A stretch of DNA of 9,872 nt from Tannerella sp. (GCA_031290635.1 JAITNE010000208.1:1-9872); one strand, 5' to 3'; shown: positions 1 through 7,224, counted from the stretch's first letter. Program-made: numbers and translations. Notes: generated by a model not told the origin, from the letters alone.

Positions 1-215
1 CGGGCATTTGAAATCATGCCCTTCAACTGCGCAATCTTAACCTCGAGCAGCCCTTGGGCTTCACGCGCTGCATCGTACTCGGCGTTCTCCGAAAGGTCTC
101 CCTTGTCGCGAGCATCCGCTATCTGAGCTGAAATCTCAGGACGCCTGACGGATTCTAAATAACTAATTTCGGCTTTTATTTTGTTATAGCCTTCTTCTGT
201 CATGTATGATGGCAT
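1..215 (-). CDS. greA: Transcription elongation factor GreA, N-terminal part (cut by the window edge)
   Basis: GreA binds in the RNA polymerase secondary channel and stimulates cleavage of the 3' end of backtracked RNA. The 71 visible codons encode the N-terminal antiparallel coiled coil. The family signature GDLSENAEYDAAREAQ is clear at about residues 39-54. It holds the acidic tip residues D40 and E43, equivalent to E. coli D41 and E44, which help hold the catalytic Mg2+ in the polymerase. The C-terminal FKBP-like domain lies beyond base 1. I chose the ATG at 213-215 because a perfect AGGAGG (224-229) lies 8 nt upstream; the in-frame ATG at 201-203 has no such site. The sequence fits GreA better than GreB by general resemblance, but the missing C-terminus leaves some doubt. 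The leader contains a promoter box followed by an intrinsic terminator, which suggests attenuation. Confidence 0.93.
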   Translation of the reverse strand, partial: MPSYMTEEGYNKIKAEISYLESVRRPEISAQIADARDKGDLSENAEYDAAREAQGLLEVKIAQLKGMISNA

Positions 216-223
216 AACTTGGT

Positions 224-229
224 CCTCCT
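224..229 (-). promoter_or_regulatory. Strong Shine-Dalgarno site of greA
   Basis: The minus strand reads AGGAGG, 8 nt before the ATG at 215. It is the only full-consensus site I found in front of a gene in this window; the other starts have A/T-rich leaders, as is usual in Bacteroidota. It decides the greA start in favour of the upstream ATG. Confidence 0.8.
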
Positions 230-249
230 GTTGTTTTTATTAAGTGAAT

Positions 250-286
250 AAAAAAAGAATCCCGGCTATCTATACAGCCGGAACTC
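250..286 (-). terminator. Rho-independent terminator in the greA leader / downstream of the lipoprotein gene
   Basis: On the minus strand, bases 286-276 pair with 267-257 in an 11-bp stem (core CCGGCT/AGCCGG, two G-U pairs) with an 8-nt loop. Seven T residues (256-250) follow immediately. This is a textbook intrinsic terminator. It lies 80 bp past the stop codon of the lipoprotein gene, so it can end that transcript. It also lies between the only good promoter box for greA (307-314) and the greA start, so greA transcripts from that box would have to read through it. Confidence 0.8.
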
Positions 287-306
287 CCGTATTAACAATA
301 CTGCCG

Positions 307-314
307 CAAAAGTA
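307..314 (-). promoter_or_regulatory. Bacteroidota-type -7 box (TACTTTTG), likely greA promoter
   Basis: The minus strand reads TACTTTTG, an exact match to the Bacteroidota -7 consensus TAnnTTTG. A weak -33 candidate (TTGAG, 331-335) lies about 17 nt upstream. No other TAnnTTTG is present between here and greA, so this is the best greA promoter. A start near 300 would give a leader of about 85 nt containing the terminator hairpin. Confidence 0.6.
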
Positions 315-366
315 CGGATAATTTTTGAATCTCAACGAATTATTTCTATGCTATACAACATGTTTT

Positions 367-1530
367 TCAAAGAGCCGCCTTGATGTCCGCCTCGATTGTG
401 TCAATAGATTCGATGCGTTTGACCATATCTCCCTTGCTGTTAAGCAGGAAGAGCGTCGGTAGCTGTCGCACATTATAAATAGCAGCGATGGATGAGTGCC
501 TCGGCTGTGGGTCGTGTACGCTTGTCCACGGTATATTGAAGGCGGCATTGCGCCAGAAATGGACGTCGTCGTCAAGCGAAACCTGATATATCTCGAAGCC
601 TTTGTTGCGGTATTTCTCGTACATTTCATTGAGCGTCATGTTGAACGTCGCCGACCACTCGGTTTGATAGATGGTGAAGTTGATAAGCACAGCCTTGCCC
701 TGCTTTACTATGTCGCTCAGTTTGACGTTCTTACCGTTGATGTTGGGCAGGTCGATGTCGAAATATGCTACTTCCTTAATCTTCGCAGTGTCAAGCTGCA
801 ATTGCCGTTCGCCGCGAACTATCTTAAGCGATTGCAGGGCAAGCGATTCCAACTGCTTGCTACGGGGATTTTCGGGATAATAAGCCTTGTAACTTGTAGC
901 TACCGCACCATAAGCCTTAGAGTCGATGCGGTCGTAGATGTCGAAGAACATAAGGCCGTCAATCTGCTGAAACAAAGCAAAATAAGCAACCGATGACATT
1001 GGCGCGCCATAGATATATTTCAGGGCTGTCTCCTTATAAGCGTTGATGGCCTTGATGGCGCTTGCTTGATAGGTTGTGTCGGGTATAAGATTCATTCCGT
1101 AGCTGTCGCGCAGCTTGCGCAGCTCCTGATTGGCGTCTTGTTGAGCGAGGGTTATCTCCTTGAAAGCCTTGCTGTTCTCAGAACCTTCGACGGTATAGGA
1201 GGTAGCAAAATTATTCGCATCGGCAATGAAGGAAATAGTCTCGGTCGAATCAACCGTGAAATGAATGGGGCTGTTCTTGAGCCTCAGAAGGTAGAAGTCC
1301 GGATACTGCGGACGTGGCTGACGGAAACGAAACTTGCCGTCGGAGTCAAGTTTGATCGAATCGAGCCTTACAACGCCTGATATCCCTGTATTCTCAAGGT
1401 ATAGCGTCTGGTCATTAGCGCCTGCTACAACTCCCTTGACGGTGAAGTAGTCGGTATCGGCACATCCGCCTGAAACAGCAAGTAGCAGGCTTGCTATCAG
1501 TGTCTTATAGATATTTTTTTTCGTTGACAT
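367..1530 (-). CDS. DUF4369/thioredoxin-fold lipoprotein lacking the CXXC active site
   Basis: The 387-residue protein has a lipoprotein signal peptide: a basic start (KK), a hydrophobic stretch at about 10-19, and lipobox S-G-G-C23, so it should be lipid-anchored in the envelope. Residues about 28-110 look like a DUF4369 beta domain (TVKGVVAG...LDSIKLDSDGKF). A helical middle section follows, then a TlpA/AhpC-like thioredoxin fold from about 255 to the end. Family members normally carry W-C-x-x-C after the strand VLINF. Here that place reads T290-E-W-S293, so both catalytic cysteines are gone. The cis-proline (P358 in RQLPTLFLL) is kept. C23, the lipid-anchor residue, is the only cysteine in the whole protein. 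A thiol-disulfide role is therefore very unlikely; a binding or structural role is an inference. The gene is transcribed alone from a TACCTTTG box 38 bp upstream and ends at a terminator. Confidence 0.85.
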   Translation of the reverse strand: MSTKKNIYKTLIASLLLAVSGGCADTDYFTVKGVVAGANDQTLYLENTGISGVVRLDSIKLDSDGKFRFRQPRPQYPDFYLLRLKNSPIHFTVDSTETISFIADANNFATSYTVEGSENSKAFKEITLAQQDANQELRKLRDSYGMNLIPDTTYQASAIKAINAYKETALKYIYGAPMSSVAYFALFQQIDGLMFFDIYDRIDSKAYGAVATSYKAYYPENPRSKQLESLALQSLKIVRGERQLQLDTAKIKEVAYFDIDLPNINGKNVKLSDIVKQGKAVLINFTIYQTEWSATFNMTLNEMYEKYRNKGFEIYQVSLDDDVHFWRNAAFNIPWTSVHDPQPRHSSIAAIYNVRQLPTLFLLNSKGDMVKRIESIDTIEADIKAAL

Positions 1531-1567
1531 AATAAAGATATTTGTTTGTTTATGCTTATAATTCCGG

Positions 1568-1575
1568 CAAAGGTA
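1568..1575 (-). promoter_or_regulatory. -7 box (TACCTTTG) of the lipoprotein gene
   Basis: The minus strand reads TACCTTTG, a full match to TAnnTTTG, 37 bp before the ATG at 1530. No convincing -33 TTTG is visible. The same GCAAAGGTA string (plus strand) recurs before two other minus-strand genes in the window, which supports it. Confidence 0.65.
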
Positions 1576-1629
1576 AGTATAATTTTTAAACTTTCAGTGT
1601 TTTCCGCTATTTTTAACAATTAAATTTTT

Positions 1630-1637
1630 TATCTTTG
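1630..1637 (+). promoter_or_regulatory. -7 box (TATCTTTG) of the kpsF-like/pfkB operon
   Basis: TATCTTTG matches TAnnTTTG exactly and lies 28 bp before the ATG at 1666. A/T-rich DNA follows, with no Shine-Dalgarno site. It is divergent from the lipoprotein promoter box at 1568-1575; the two -7 boxes are 54 bp apart. Confidence 0.65.
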
Positions 1638-1665
1638 CCGAAATTTTAATCAAATAATCGTGATA

Positions 1666-2274
1666 ATGGAAGAATTAAAATCTATCATTGACAGTGAGGC
1701 TCAGGCGATAGCCAACATACCTGTAAGCGAGGCTTACAAAGAGGCTGTCGAACTGATTGTCAAGCAAGTACATCAGCACGGAGGTACGCTGATAATAAGT
1801 GGAATGGGCAAGGCGGGACAGATAGCGATGAATATTGCTACTACGTTCAGCTCTACGGGTACGCCTGCATATTTCCTTCATCCGAGCGAAGCGCAGCATG
1901 GCGACCTCGGCATGTTGCGTCCTAACGACGTCATGCTGCTGATTTCAAACTCGGGAAAGACGCGCGAGTTGCAGGAATTAGTCGTTCTGGCGCGAGGATT
2001 AGTGGCTGGCGTGAAGTTTATCGTCATCACATCCAACAACGAAAGTCCTCTGGCTCAGAAGGCTGACGTCTGCCTGCTGACCGGCGCTCCTCCCGAAGTT
2101 TGTCCGCTCGGACTGACCCCTACGACCTCAACAACCGTGATGACCGTCATCGGCGACATGCTGGTAGTCAGCGTGATGAAGACGATAGGTTTCACTTGCG
2201 CCGACTATGCCAAACGCCACCACGGCGGCTATCTCGGCGAAAAAAGCAGAAGCCAATTGATAAATGACGATTGA
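1666..2274 (+). CDS. KpsF/GutQ-type arabinose-5-phosphate isomerase, SIS domain only
   Basis: This SIS-fold sugar-phosphate isomerase probably converts ribulose-5-phosphate to arabinose-5-phosphate, the first step toward Kdo. Key features of the family are present: G-M-G-K49, EAQH78GDLGM, E144 in PPEVCPLGLTPTTST, and H185 in KRHHGGYLG. These correspond to E. coli KdsD K59, H88, E152 and H193. At 202 residues it lacks the pair of CBS domains that make E. coli KdsD and GutQ about 320 residues long; single-domain isomerases of this kind are known in Bacteroides. I chose ATG 1666 over the in-frame GTG at 1660 because ATG is the stronger start and the leader from the 1630-1637 box fits either; GTG would add two residues. 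A PfkB kinase follows 3 bp after the stop, so the two are surely cotranscribed. The family is certain; substrate specificity is inferred from the conserved residues. Confidence 0.88.
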   Translation: MEELKSIIDSEAQAIANIPVSEAYKEAVELIVKQVHQHGGTLIISGMGKAGQIAMNIATTFSSTGTPAYFLHPSEAQHGDLGMLRPNDVMLLISNSGKTRELQELVVLARGLVAGVKFIVITSNNESPLAQKADVCLLTGAPPEVCPLGLTPTTSTTVMTVIGDMLVVSVMKTIGFTCADYAKRHHGGYLGEKSRSQLINDD

Positions 2275-2277
2275 TCC

Positions 2278-3207
2278 ATGCGTAAAGTTATAGGAATAGG
2301 CGAGACGATACTCGATATTCTCTTTGAAAACGGGCAGCCGCAGCGGGCAGTTGTCGGCGGTTCGGTGTTGAACGGCTTGGTCTCGCTCGCACGTCTCGGC
2401 GTCTCGGTAACTTTTATCAGCGAGCTGGGCGACGACCGTGTAGGCGATATGGTCTGCGACTTTCTTGCCGGCAACGGTATGACGACCGACTTTATCTATC
2501 GCTTTGAAGAACATAAAAGCCCTGTCTCGCTCGCCTTTCTGGGAGCCGACCGTAGCGCCGACTATGTCTTCCATACCGACTATCCTTCGGAACGCTTGCA
2601 GATGCCATTCCCCAAAATAAACGAAGATGATATCTTTGTCTTTGGCTCTTTTTATGCCCTCGATCCTGCGTATAGAGAGCGCTTTCTGGAGTTCGTCAAA
2701 GAGGCGGAACGATGCAAGGCTTTGATTTACTATGATCCGAACTTCCGCCCCTCGCATAAACGCAGCGACATGAGGCTGCTGCGCGACACGGTTACTGAGA
2801 ATCTTAGCTATTCATCCATAGTTCGAGGCTCAGATGAAGATTTCTTCCACCTCTTTGGTCGGTCGGATATGCAAATGGTTTACGACGAGGTCGTCAGCCG
2901 CTATTGCCGTTGTTTCCTGACAACGCATGGCGCTGATGGGGTGAATCTCTTCACCGACCGCTTCGCGACGCACTTCGACGCTACATCTATCCAGCCGCTA
3001 AGTACTATCGGAGCGGGCGATAACTTCAACGCAGGTCTCGTTTACGGACTGCTTAAATACGACGTTCGCCGTTGCGACGTCCACGACCTAAACCGCGACG
3101 ATTGGGAACGCATTGTCCGTTGCGGCATAGACCTTTCGTCGGAGGTATGCCTTAGTTACGACAACTATATTTCCCCCGAATTTGCATCAAAATACAAAAC
3201 GATATGA
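2278..3207 (+). CDS. PfkB (ribokinase-like) family carbohydrate kinase
   Basis: A 309-residue cytosolic sugar kinase of the ribokinase/fructokinase superfamily, which transfers the ATP gamma-phosphate to a sugar hydroxyl. Its N-terminus MRKVIGIGETILDI is typical. The substrate-side glycine motif GGSVLNGLVSLARLG starts at residue 27. The anion-hole motif with catalytic base D248 is STIGAGD; most relatives read D-T-T/D-T-I-GAGD, so the leading Asp is Ser here. The sugar substrate cannot be told from sequence. The gene starts 3 bp after the isomerase stop with no Shine-Dalgarno site, which suggests translational coupling and a linked function in pentose/ketose phosphate supply. Its stop is only 3 bp from that of the convergent prenyl synthase, leaving no room for a dedicated terminator. 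Full length and intact. Confidence 0.9.
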   Translation: MRKVIGIGETILDILFENGQPQRAVVGGSVLNGLVSLARLGVSVTFISELGDDRVGDMVCDFLAGNGMTTDFIYRFEEHKSPVSLAFLGADRSADYVFHTDYPSERLQMPFPKINEDDIFVFGSFYALDPAYRERFLEFVKEAERCKALIYYDPNFRPSHKRSDMRLLRDTVTENLSYSSIVRGSDEDFFHLFGRSDMQMVYDEVVSRYCRCFLTTHGADGVNLFTDRFATHFDATSIQPLSTIGAGDNFNAGLVYGLLKYDVRRCDVHDLNRDDWERIVRCGIDLSSEVCLSYDNYISPEFASKYKTI

Positions 3208-3210
3208 AAT

Positions 3211-4185
3211 CTATAGCGTCCGTTCGGCGATAAAGTCGGCAAGGAGGAGGAGGGCGGCGCGGGCGGGTGTGTCGGGCAGGGAGGCGATAAGCTCGACGGC
3301 TTGACGCTTGTGTTCGGTAAGACGTTGCTCGGCGTATTCTATTCCGCCGTGTTGTTTGGCGAAGGCGAGCAGGTGGGTGATGTTTGCCGGCGTGTAGTCC
3401 TTATTATTAATCATTTCGACGCAAACCGAAGTCTGCGCGGCGGGAGCGGTGCGCAGGGCGTAAATCAGGGGGAGGGTTATCTTGCCTTCGCGGACGTCGT
3501 TGCCGGTGGGTTTACCGATGCAGGCGTTGTCGAGATAGTCAAAGATGTCGTCTTTAATCTGAAAGCAGAGTCCGAGATATTGACCGATGAGGCGACATTT
3601 CTCCGTCATTTCGGGTGATGCGTTGACGGTGAGAGCGCCCAGCTCGGCGCAGGAAGCTATGAGAGCGCCCGTCTTTTTGTTAATCATCTTGAAGTAGTCG
3701 CTTTCGTTGCAGGAGGATTGCAGGGTGTTATCAAGTTCTATCATTTCGCCTTCGGAAAGTTCGCGGCAGACGGCGGCTATAACATTGACTATGCCGACGT
3801 GTCCGGTCTGCGAGGCGCGCAGCAAGGCTCCGGCAAGCATGAAATCGCCGGTGAGCACGGCTATACGGTTATCGAAGATGGCGTTAAGCGAGGGCTGTCC
3901 GCGTCGCTGTTTGGTTTCGTCGATGACGTCGTCGTGGATAAGCGTCGCGGTGTGCAGGGTTTCGGCTATGACTGCAGCTTCGCGGGTAAGGGCGTTAGGA
4001 TGGTCGCAGGCGGCGGCGGCGAGCAGTAGCAGAAGCGGTCGGATGTGTTTGCCGCCGGAGCGGAGCACTTGTTCTATCGCTGATTGAAGCAGGGGAACTT
4101 CGCTGTGAAGAACTTCCGCAAAATCCTTCTGAAACTGCTCAAATTCGGTGGCGACGGGCTTGATTATTTGTTGTAATTCTATCAT
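3211..4185 (-). CDS. Long-chain trans-polyprenyl diphosphate synthase
   Basis: This IspB-type all-alpha enzyme condenses isopentenyl diphosphate onto an allylic diphosphate to make long prenyl chains, used in these bacteria mainly for menaquinone side chains. At 324 residues it has the usual length. It shows GGKHIRP (44-50), the first aspartate-rich motif D85-D86-V-I-D89 in LIHDDVIDE, an R-R-G-x-P loop after it, K170/K171 near the KTG motif, and the second aspartate motif D212-D213-I-F-D216. The residue five places before the first Asp is a small alanine (A80 in HTATLIHDD), as in E. coli IspB. A bulky aromatic there blocks elongation in short-chain synthases, so a long product (about C40 or more) is inferred; exact length cannot be read. 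Its start is 20 bp from its -7 box, back-to-back with polA. Confidence 0.92.
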   Translation of the reverse strand: MIELQQIIKPVATEFEQFQKDFAEVLHSEVPLLQSAIEQVLRSGGKHIRPLLLLLAAAACDHPNALTREAAVIAETLHTATLIHDDVIDETKQRRGQPSLNAIFDNRIAVLTGDFMLAGALLRASQTGHVGIVNVIAAVCRELSEGEMIELDNTLQSSCNESDYFKMINKKTGALIASCAELGALTVNASPEMTEKCRLIGQYLGLCFQIKDDIFDYLDNACIGKPTGNDVREGKITLPLIYALRTAPAAQTSVCVEMINNKDYTPANITHLLAFAKQHGGIEYAEQRLTEHKRQAVELIASLPDTPARAALLLLADFIAERTL

Positions 4186-4204
4186 ATTTATTATAAAAAC
4201 GCTG

Positions 4205-4212
4205 CAAAGGTA
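4205..4212 (-). promoter_or_regulatory. -7 box (TACCTTTG) of the polyprenyl synthase gene
   Basis: The minus strand reads TACCTTTG, a full TAnnTTTG match, 19 bp before the ATG at 4185. It implies a very short leader. The divergent polA box lies only 12 bp away, so RNA polymerases at the two promoters would probably exclude each other. Confidence 0.65.
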
Positions 4213-4224
4213 AGGATTATTTCC

Positions 4225-4232
4225 TATCTTTA
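4225..4232 (+). promoter_or_regulatory. Possible -7 box (TATCTTTA) of polA
   Basis: TATCTTTA matches TAnnTTTG at all but the last base and lies 25 bp before the polA ATG. No clear -33 element is visible. It is back-to-back with the prenyl synthase box at 4205-4212. Confidence 0.5.
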
Positions 4233-4257
4233 CGGTCTTTAAACAACATTTTTAAGG

Positions 4258-7224
4258 ATGAAACTACTCTTAATTGACGCTTACGCGCTTATTTATCGCT
4301 CATATTACGGGTTAATAAAGAACCCGCGCATCAACTCGAAGGGGATGAATACTTCGGCTATCTTCGGGTTCGTAAACACTCTCGAAGATGTGATCCGGAG
4401 GATTGATCCGACGCACATTGCTATCGGTTTCGACCCGCCGGGGCCGACTTTCAGACATGAGGTTTTCCCTGATTACAAGGCTCAAAGGGAGATGACGCCG
4501 GAGGTGATTCGCAGTTCCGTGCCGGTGATTCGCCGGATAATCGCGGCTTACAGGATTCCTATTCTTGAGGTCGTGCGTTATGAGGCTGACGACGTGATTG
4601 GTACGATTGCCCGCCAGGCTGCCGAGGAGGGATTCGAGGTTTACATGATGACGCCCGACAAGGATTACTGTCAGTTGGTTTCGGACAGGATTCTGCTGTA
4701 CAGACCCAAGTTTGGCGGAGATTATGAACAGCTTGGGGTCAGTGAGGTTTTGAAGAAGTACAAACTTGGCTCGGTGGGTCAGATGGTTGATTTGCTTGGG
4801 TTGATGGGTGATGCTTCGGACAACATTCCGGGCTGTCCGGGAGTGGGCGAGGTTACGGCGCAAAAGCTGCTTGCCGAGTATGGAGACATTGAAACTTTGC
4901 TGCTTTCGACCGAAAGTTTGAGGGGTAGCCTGAAGGATAAGATTGTGGAGAATGCCGAGAAGATACGGTTCTCGAAATTTCTGGCTACTATAGATGTTGA
5001 TGTGCCGGTGAGGTTTGAGGCGGAGGCGTGTCTGCGCCAAAAACCTGATGTGCAGGGGCTGACTGAATTATATACCGAGCTGGAGTTTCGCGCTTTCCTG
5101 AAGAGGTTGGGGACTGACAAAATGACTGCCACGGCATCTACGGATGGGACTTTGGATCTCTTTGGAGATGAAACGGCTAAGTCGGCAAAGTCGGCCGGCT
5201 CGGAAATATCATCAAATGGAATGGCGGATCTCTTTGGAGATACCATGCCTGCTCAACGCGGCGTCCCGCAACAACTCTCGCTGTTCGATAAAGACCTGCC
5301 GGCATCCCCCGAAATAGATTCCGCATTAGAAAAAGCATCCCCCGAAATAATAACAAAGCCGGAGCTTTGTTCCTCCCGGCAATCCCAACCCCCCATCTCC
5401 TCTCCCCTTTCCACCATCGACTCCATCCCTCACGCCTATTACATCGCCGACGACGATAATAAGATAGCTGCTCTCCTGCATATCTTAAATGATAAAAAAT
5501 CTTTCGCCTTTGATACCGAAACCGACGCTCTCGACCCCATTTCGGCGCATTTGGTGGGCATGTCATTCGCCGTTCGTGAGTTTGAAGCCTGGTACGTGCC
5601 CGTGCCGGAGGACATGGACGAGGCTAAAGCGCTTGCAGCTCGTTTTGCGGAGATTTTGCAGGACGAGGAGATAGAGAAAGTCGGCCAGAACATCAAATTC
5701 GACATGTTAGTTTTGAGAAAGTATGGCGTCAAGATGCGCGGGCGACTGTTTGACACCATGATTGCGCACTATCTGCTCAATCCCGAGCTGCGCCACGGCA
5801 TGGACTATCTCGCCGAGACATGTCTGCATTACAAACCCGTCCCCATCGAGGCTCTGACAGGGTCGAAGGGCAAGGCGCAGCTTACGATGCGTGAGGTCGA
5901 AGTCTCCAAAGTAGCCGGATATGCCGCTGAGGACGCCGACGTAACCCTCCGGCTGAAGAATTATTTCGCGCCGCTGCTTGCCGGGATGTCGGTCGAGTCG
6001 CTGTTTTACGACATAGAGATGCCGCTCGTTTATGTCCTTGCCGAGATGGAGTACGTCGGCGTCAGCCTCGACACGGACGCTCTGAGCCACTATTCCGACG
6101 TTCTGACCGAGAAAATGCACCTCCTCGAACGAGAGATTTACGAGATGGCCGGGACGGAATTTAACCTCAATTCGACCCGTCAGGTTGGCGAAATCCTCTT
6201 CACCCGCCTCCAAATCGCGCCTGCAAACCTGAAAAAAACCAAAACCGGCGGCGTCAGCACCGGCGAAGACGTCCTCCAAAAGCTCCGTTCGCGCCATCCA
6301 ATCGTCGGCCGGCTGCTCGACTATCGCGGCGTAAAGAAGCTCCTGAGCACCTACATCGACGCTTTGCCCTTGCTAATCAATCCTCTGACCGGCAAAATCC
6401 ACACATCCTTCAACCAGACCACAACCTCCACCGGCCGCCTCAGCTCGACCAACCCCAACCTCCAAAACATCCCCGTCCGCAACGACCAGGGACGCGAGAT
6501 ACGCAAGGCATTCACGGCCGACAACGCCGGCTGCATCTTCTTTTCAGCCGACTATTCGCAGATAGAGCTTCGCGTGATGGCTCACATCAGCGGCGACGCC
6601 GACATGATCGCCGCATTCCGTCGCGGCGCCGATATTCACGCCGCCACAGCCGCCCGAATCTTTAGCGTCGCCGAAGCGGACGTAACGCCTGAGATGCGTC
6701 GCAAAGCCAAAACCGCCAACTTCGGCATCATCTACGGCATCTCGGCCTTCGGACTCGCCGAGCGCCTCGACATCCCCCGCTCCGAAGCCCGTGCGCTTAT
6801 CGACGGCTATTTCCGGACCTATCCCCGCGTCCGCGAATTCATGGACGAGTGCATCCAAAGCGCCCGCGAGAAGGGTTACGTCGAAACGCTCTACCGCCGT
6901 CGCCGCTACCTTGCCGACATACACTCCAACAACACCGTCGTACGCGGATATGCCGAGCGCACGGCCATCAACGCGCCGATTCAGGGCAGCGCGGCCGACG
7001 TCATCAAGGTTGCAATGGTACGGATACACCGTCGATTCGAGGCCGAAAGCGTACGCAGCAAAATGATACTGCAAGTTCACGACGAGCTAAACTTCAACGT
7101 CCTGACGGAGGAGTTTGACCTCGTGCGCCGCATCGTACTTGAAGAGATGGAAGGCGCAATAAGACTGAGCGTCCCGCTGATAGCCGACTGCGGTCAAGGC
7201 AGCAACTGGCTCGAAGCCCACTAA
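4258..7224 (+). CDS. polA: DNA polymerase I with active proofreading motifs
   Basis: Pol I fills gaps and removes RNA primers in replication and repair. The 988-residue protein (E. coli: 928) has an N-terminal 5'-3' exonuclease/FEN domain (about 1-285; LLLIDAYALIYR, YKAQRE, YEADDVIG, TPDKDY, GDASDNIPG). A linker of about 100 residues follows (about 288-395). The 3'-5' exonuclease (about 395-590) keeps all its metal ligands: D419/E421 in DTET, D482 in QNIKFD, Y555 and D559 in YAAED. The polymerase domain has motif A D765 (ADYSQIELR), the O-helix RRKAKTANFGIIYG, and motif C H941-D942-E943. Phe, not Tyr, in the O-helix predicts strong discrimination against dideoxynucleotides. Proofreading should be active, unlike in Taq-type enzymes. 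The linker is odd: two DLFGD copies (300-304, 324-328) and a QLSLF pentapeptide (339-343) that matches the sliding-clamp binding consensus. The 21-bp repeat array begins right after the stop. Confidence 0.97.
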   Translation: MKLLLIDAYALIYRSYYGLIKNPRINSKGMNTSAIFGFVNTLEDVIRRIDPTHIAIGFDPPGPTFRHEVFPDYKAQREMTPEVIRSSVPVIRRIIAAYRIPILEVVRYEADDVIGTIARQAAEEGFEVYMMTPDKDYCQLVSDRILLYRPKFGGDYEQLGVSEVLKKYKLGSVGQMVDLLGLMGDASDNIPGCPGVGEVTAQKLLAEYGDIETLLLSTESLRGSLKDKIVENAEKIRFSKFLATIDVDVPVRFEAEACLRQKPDVQGLTELYTELEFRAFLKRLGTDKMTATASTDGTLDLFGDETAKSAKSAGSEISSNGMADLFGDTMPAQRGVPQQLSLFDKDLPASPEIDSALEKASPEIITKPELCSSRQSQPPISSPLSTIDSIPHAYYIADDDNKIAALLHILNDKKSFAFDTETDALDPISAHLVGMSFAVREFEAWYVPVPEDMDEAKALAARFAEILQDEEIEKVGQNIKFDMLVLRKYGVKMRGRLFDTMIAHYLLNPELRHGMDYLAETCLHYKPVPIEALTGSKGKAQLTMREVEVSKVAGYAAEDADVTLRLKNYFAPLLAGMSVESLFYDIEMPLVYVLAEMEYVGVSLDTDALSHYSDVLTEKMHLLEREIYEMAGTEFNLNSTRQVGEILFTRLQIAPANLKKTKTGGVSTGEDVLQKLRSRHPIVGRLLDYRGVKKLLSTYIDALPLLINPLTGKIHTSFNQTTTSTGRLSSTNPNLQNIPVRNDQGREIRKAFTADNAGCIFFSADYSQIELRVMAHISGDADMIAAFRRGADIHAATAARIFSVAEADVTPEMRRKAKTANFGIIYGISAFGLAERLDIPRSEARALIDGYFRTYPRVREFMDECIQSAREKGYVETLYRRRRYLADIHSNNTVVRGYAERTAINAPIQGSAADVIKVAMVRIHRRFEAESVRSKMILQVHDELNFNVLTEEFDLVRRIVLEEMEGAIRLSVPLIADCGQGSNWLEAH
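5154..5241 (+). repeat. 16-bp direct repeat pair inside the polA linker
   Basis: GGATCTCTTTGGAGAT occurs at 5154-5169 and identically at 5226-5241. The spacing is 72 bp, so the reading frame is kept and both copies encode DLFGD. The exact identity at DNA level points to a recent duplication or to ongoing expansion and contraction of the linker. Confidence 0.9.
5302..5349 (+). repeat. 15-bp direct repeat pair inside the polA linker
   Basis: GCATCCCCCGAAATA occurs at 5302-5316 and 5335-5349, 33 bp apart and in frame; both encode A-S-P-E-I. It is a second, independent duplication within the same linker as the 5154-5241 pair. Confidence 0.9.

Noticed and set aside
1660..1665. GTG start for the isomerase, adding two residues
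   Set aside because: Possible, but the ATG at 1666 is the stronger codon and no ribosome site favours the GTG.
1531..1665. Riboswitch or small RNA in the divergent intergenic region
   Set aside because: The region is short and A/T-rich, explained by two promoter boxes, and shows no stable stem.
2128..2757. Long minus-strand frame of 209 codons opposite the isomerase and kinase genes
   Set aside because: It lies opposite two intact, recognisable genes, shows no family motif, and is a shadow of their codon usage.
5708..6297. Long minus-strand frame of 196 codons opposite polA
   Set aside because: The plus-strand polA domains here have intact catalytic motifs; the antisense frame has none and follows from codon bias.
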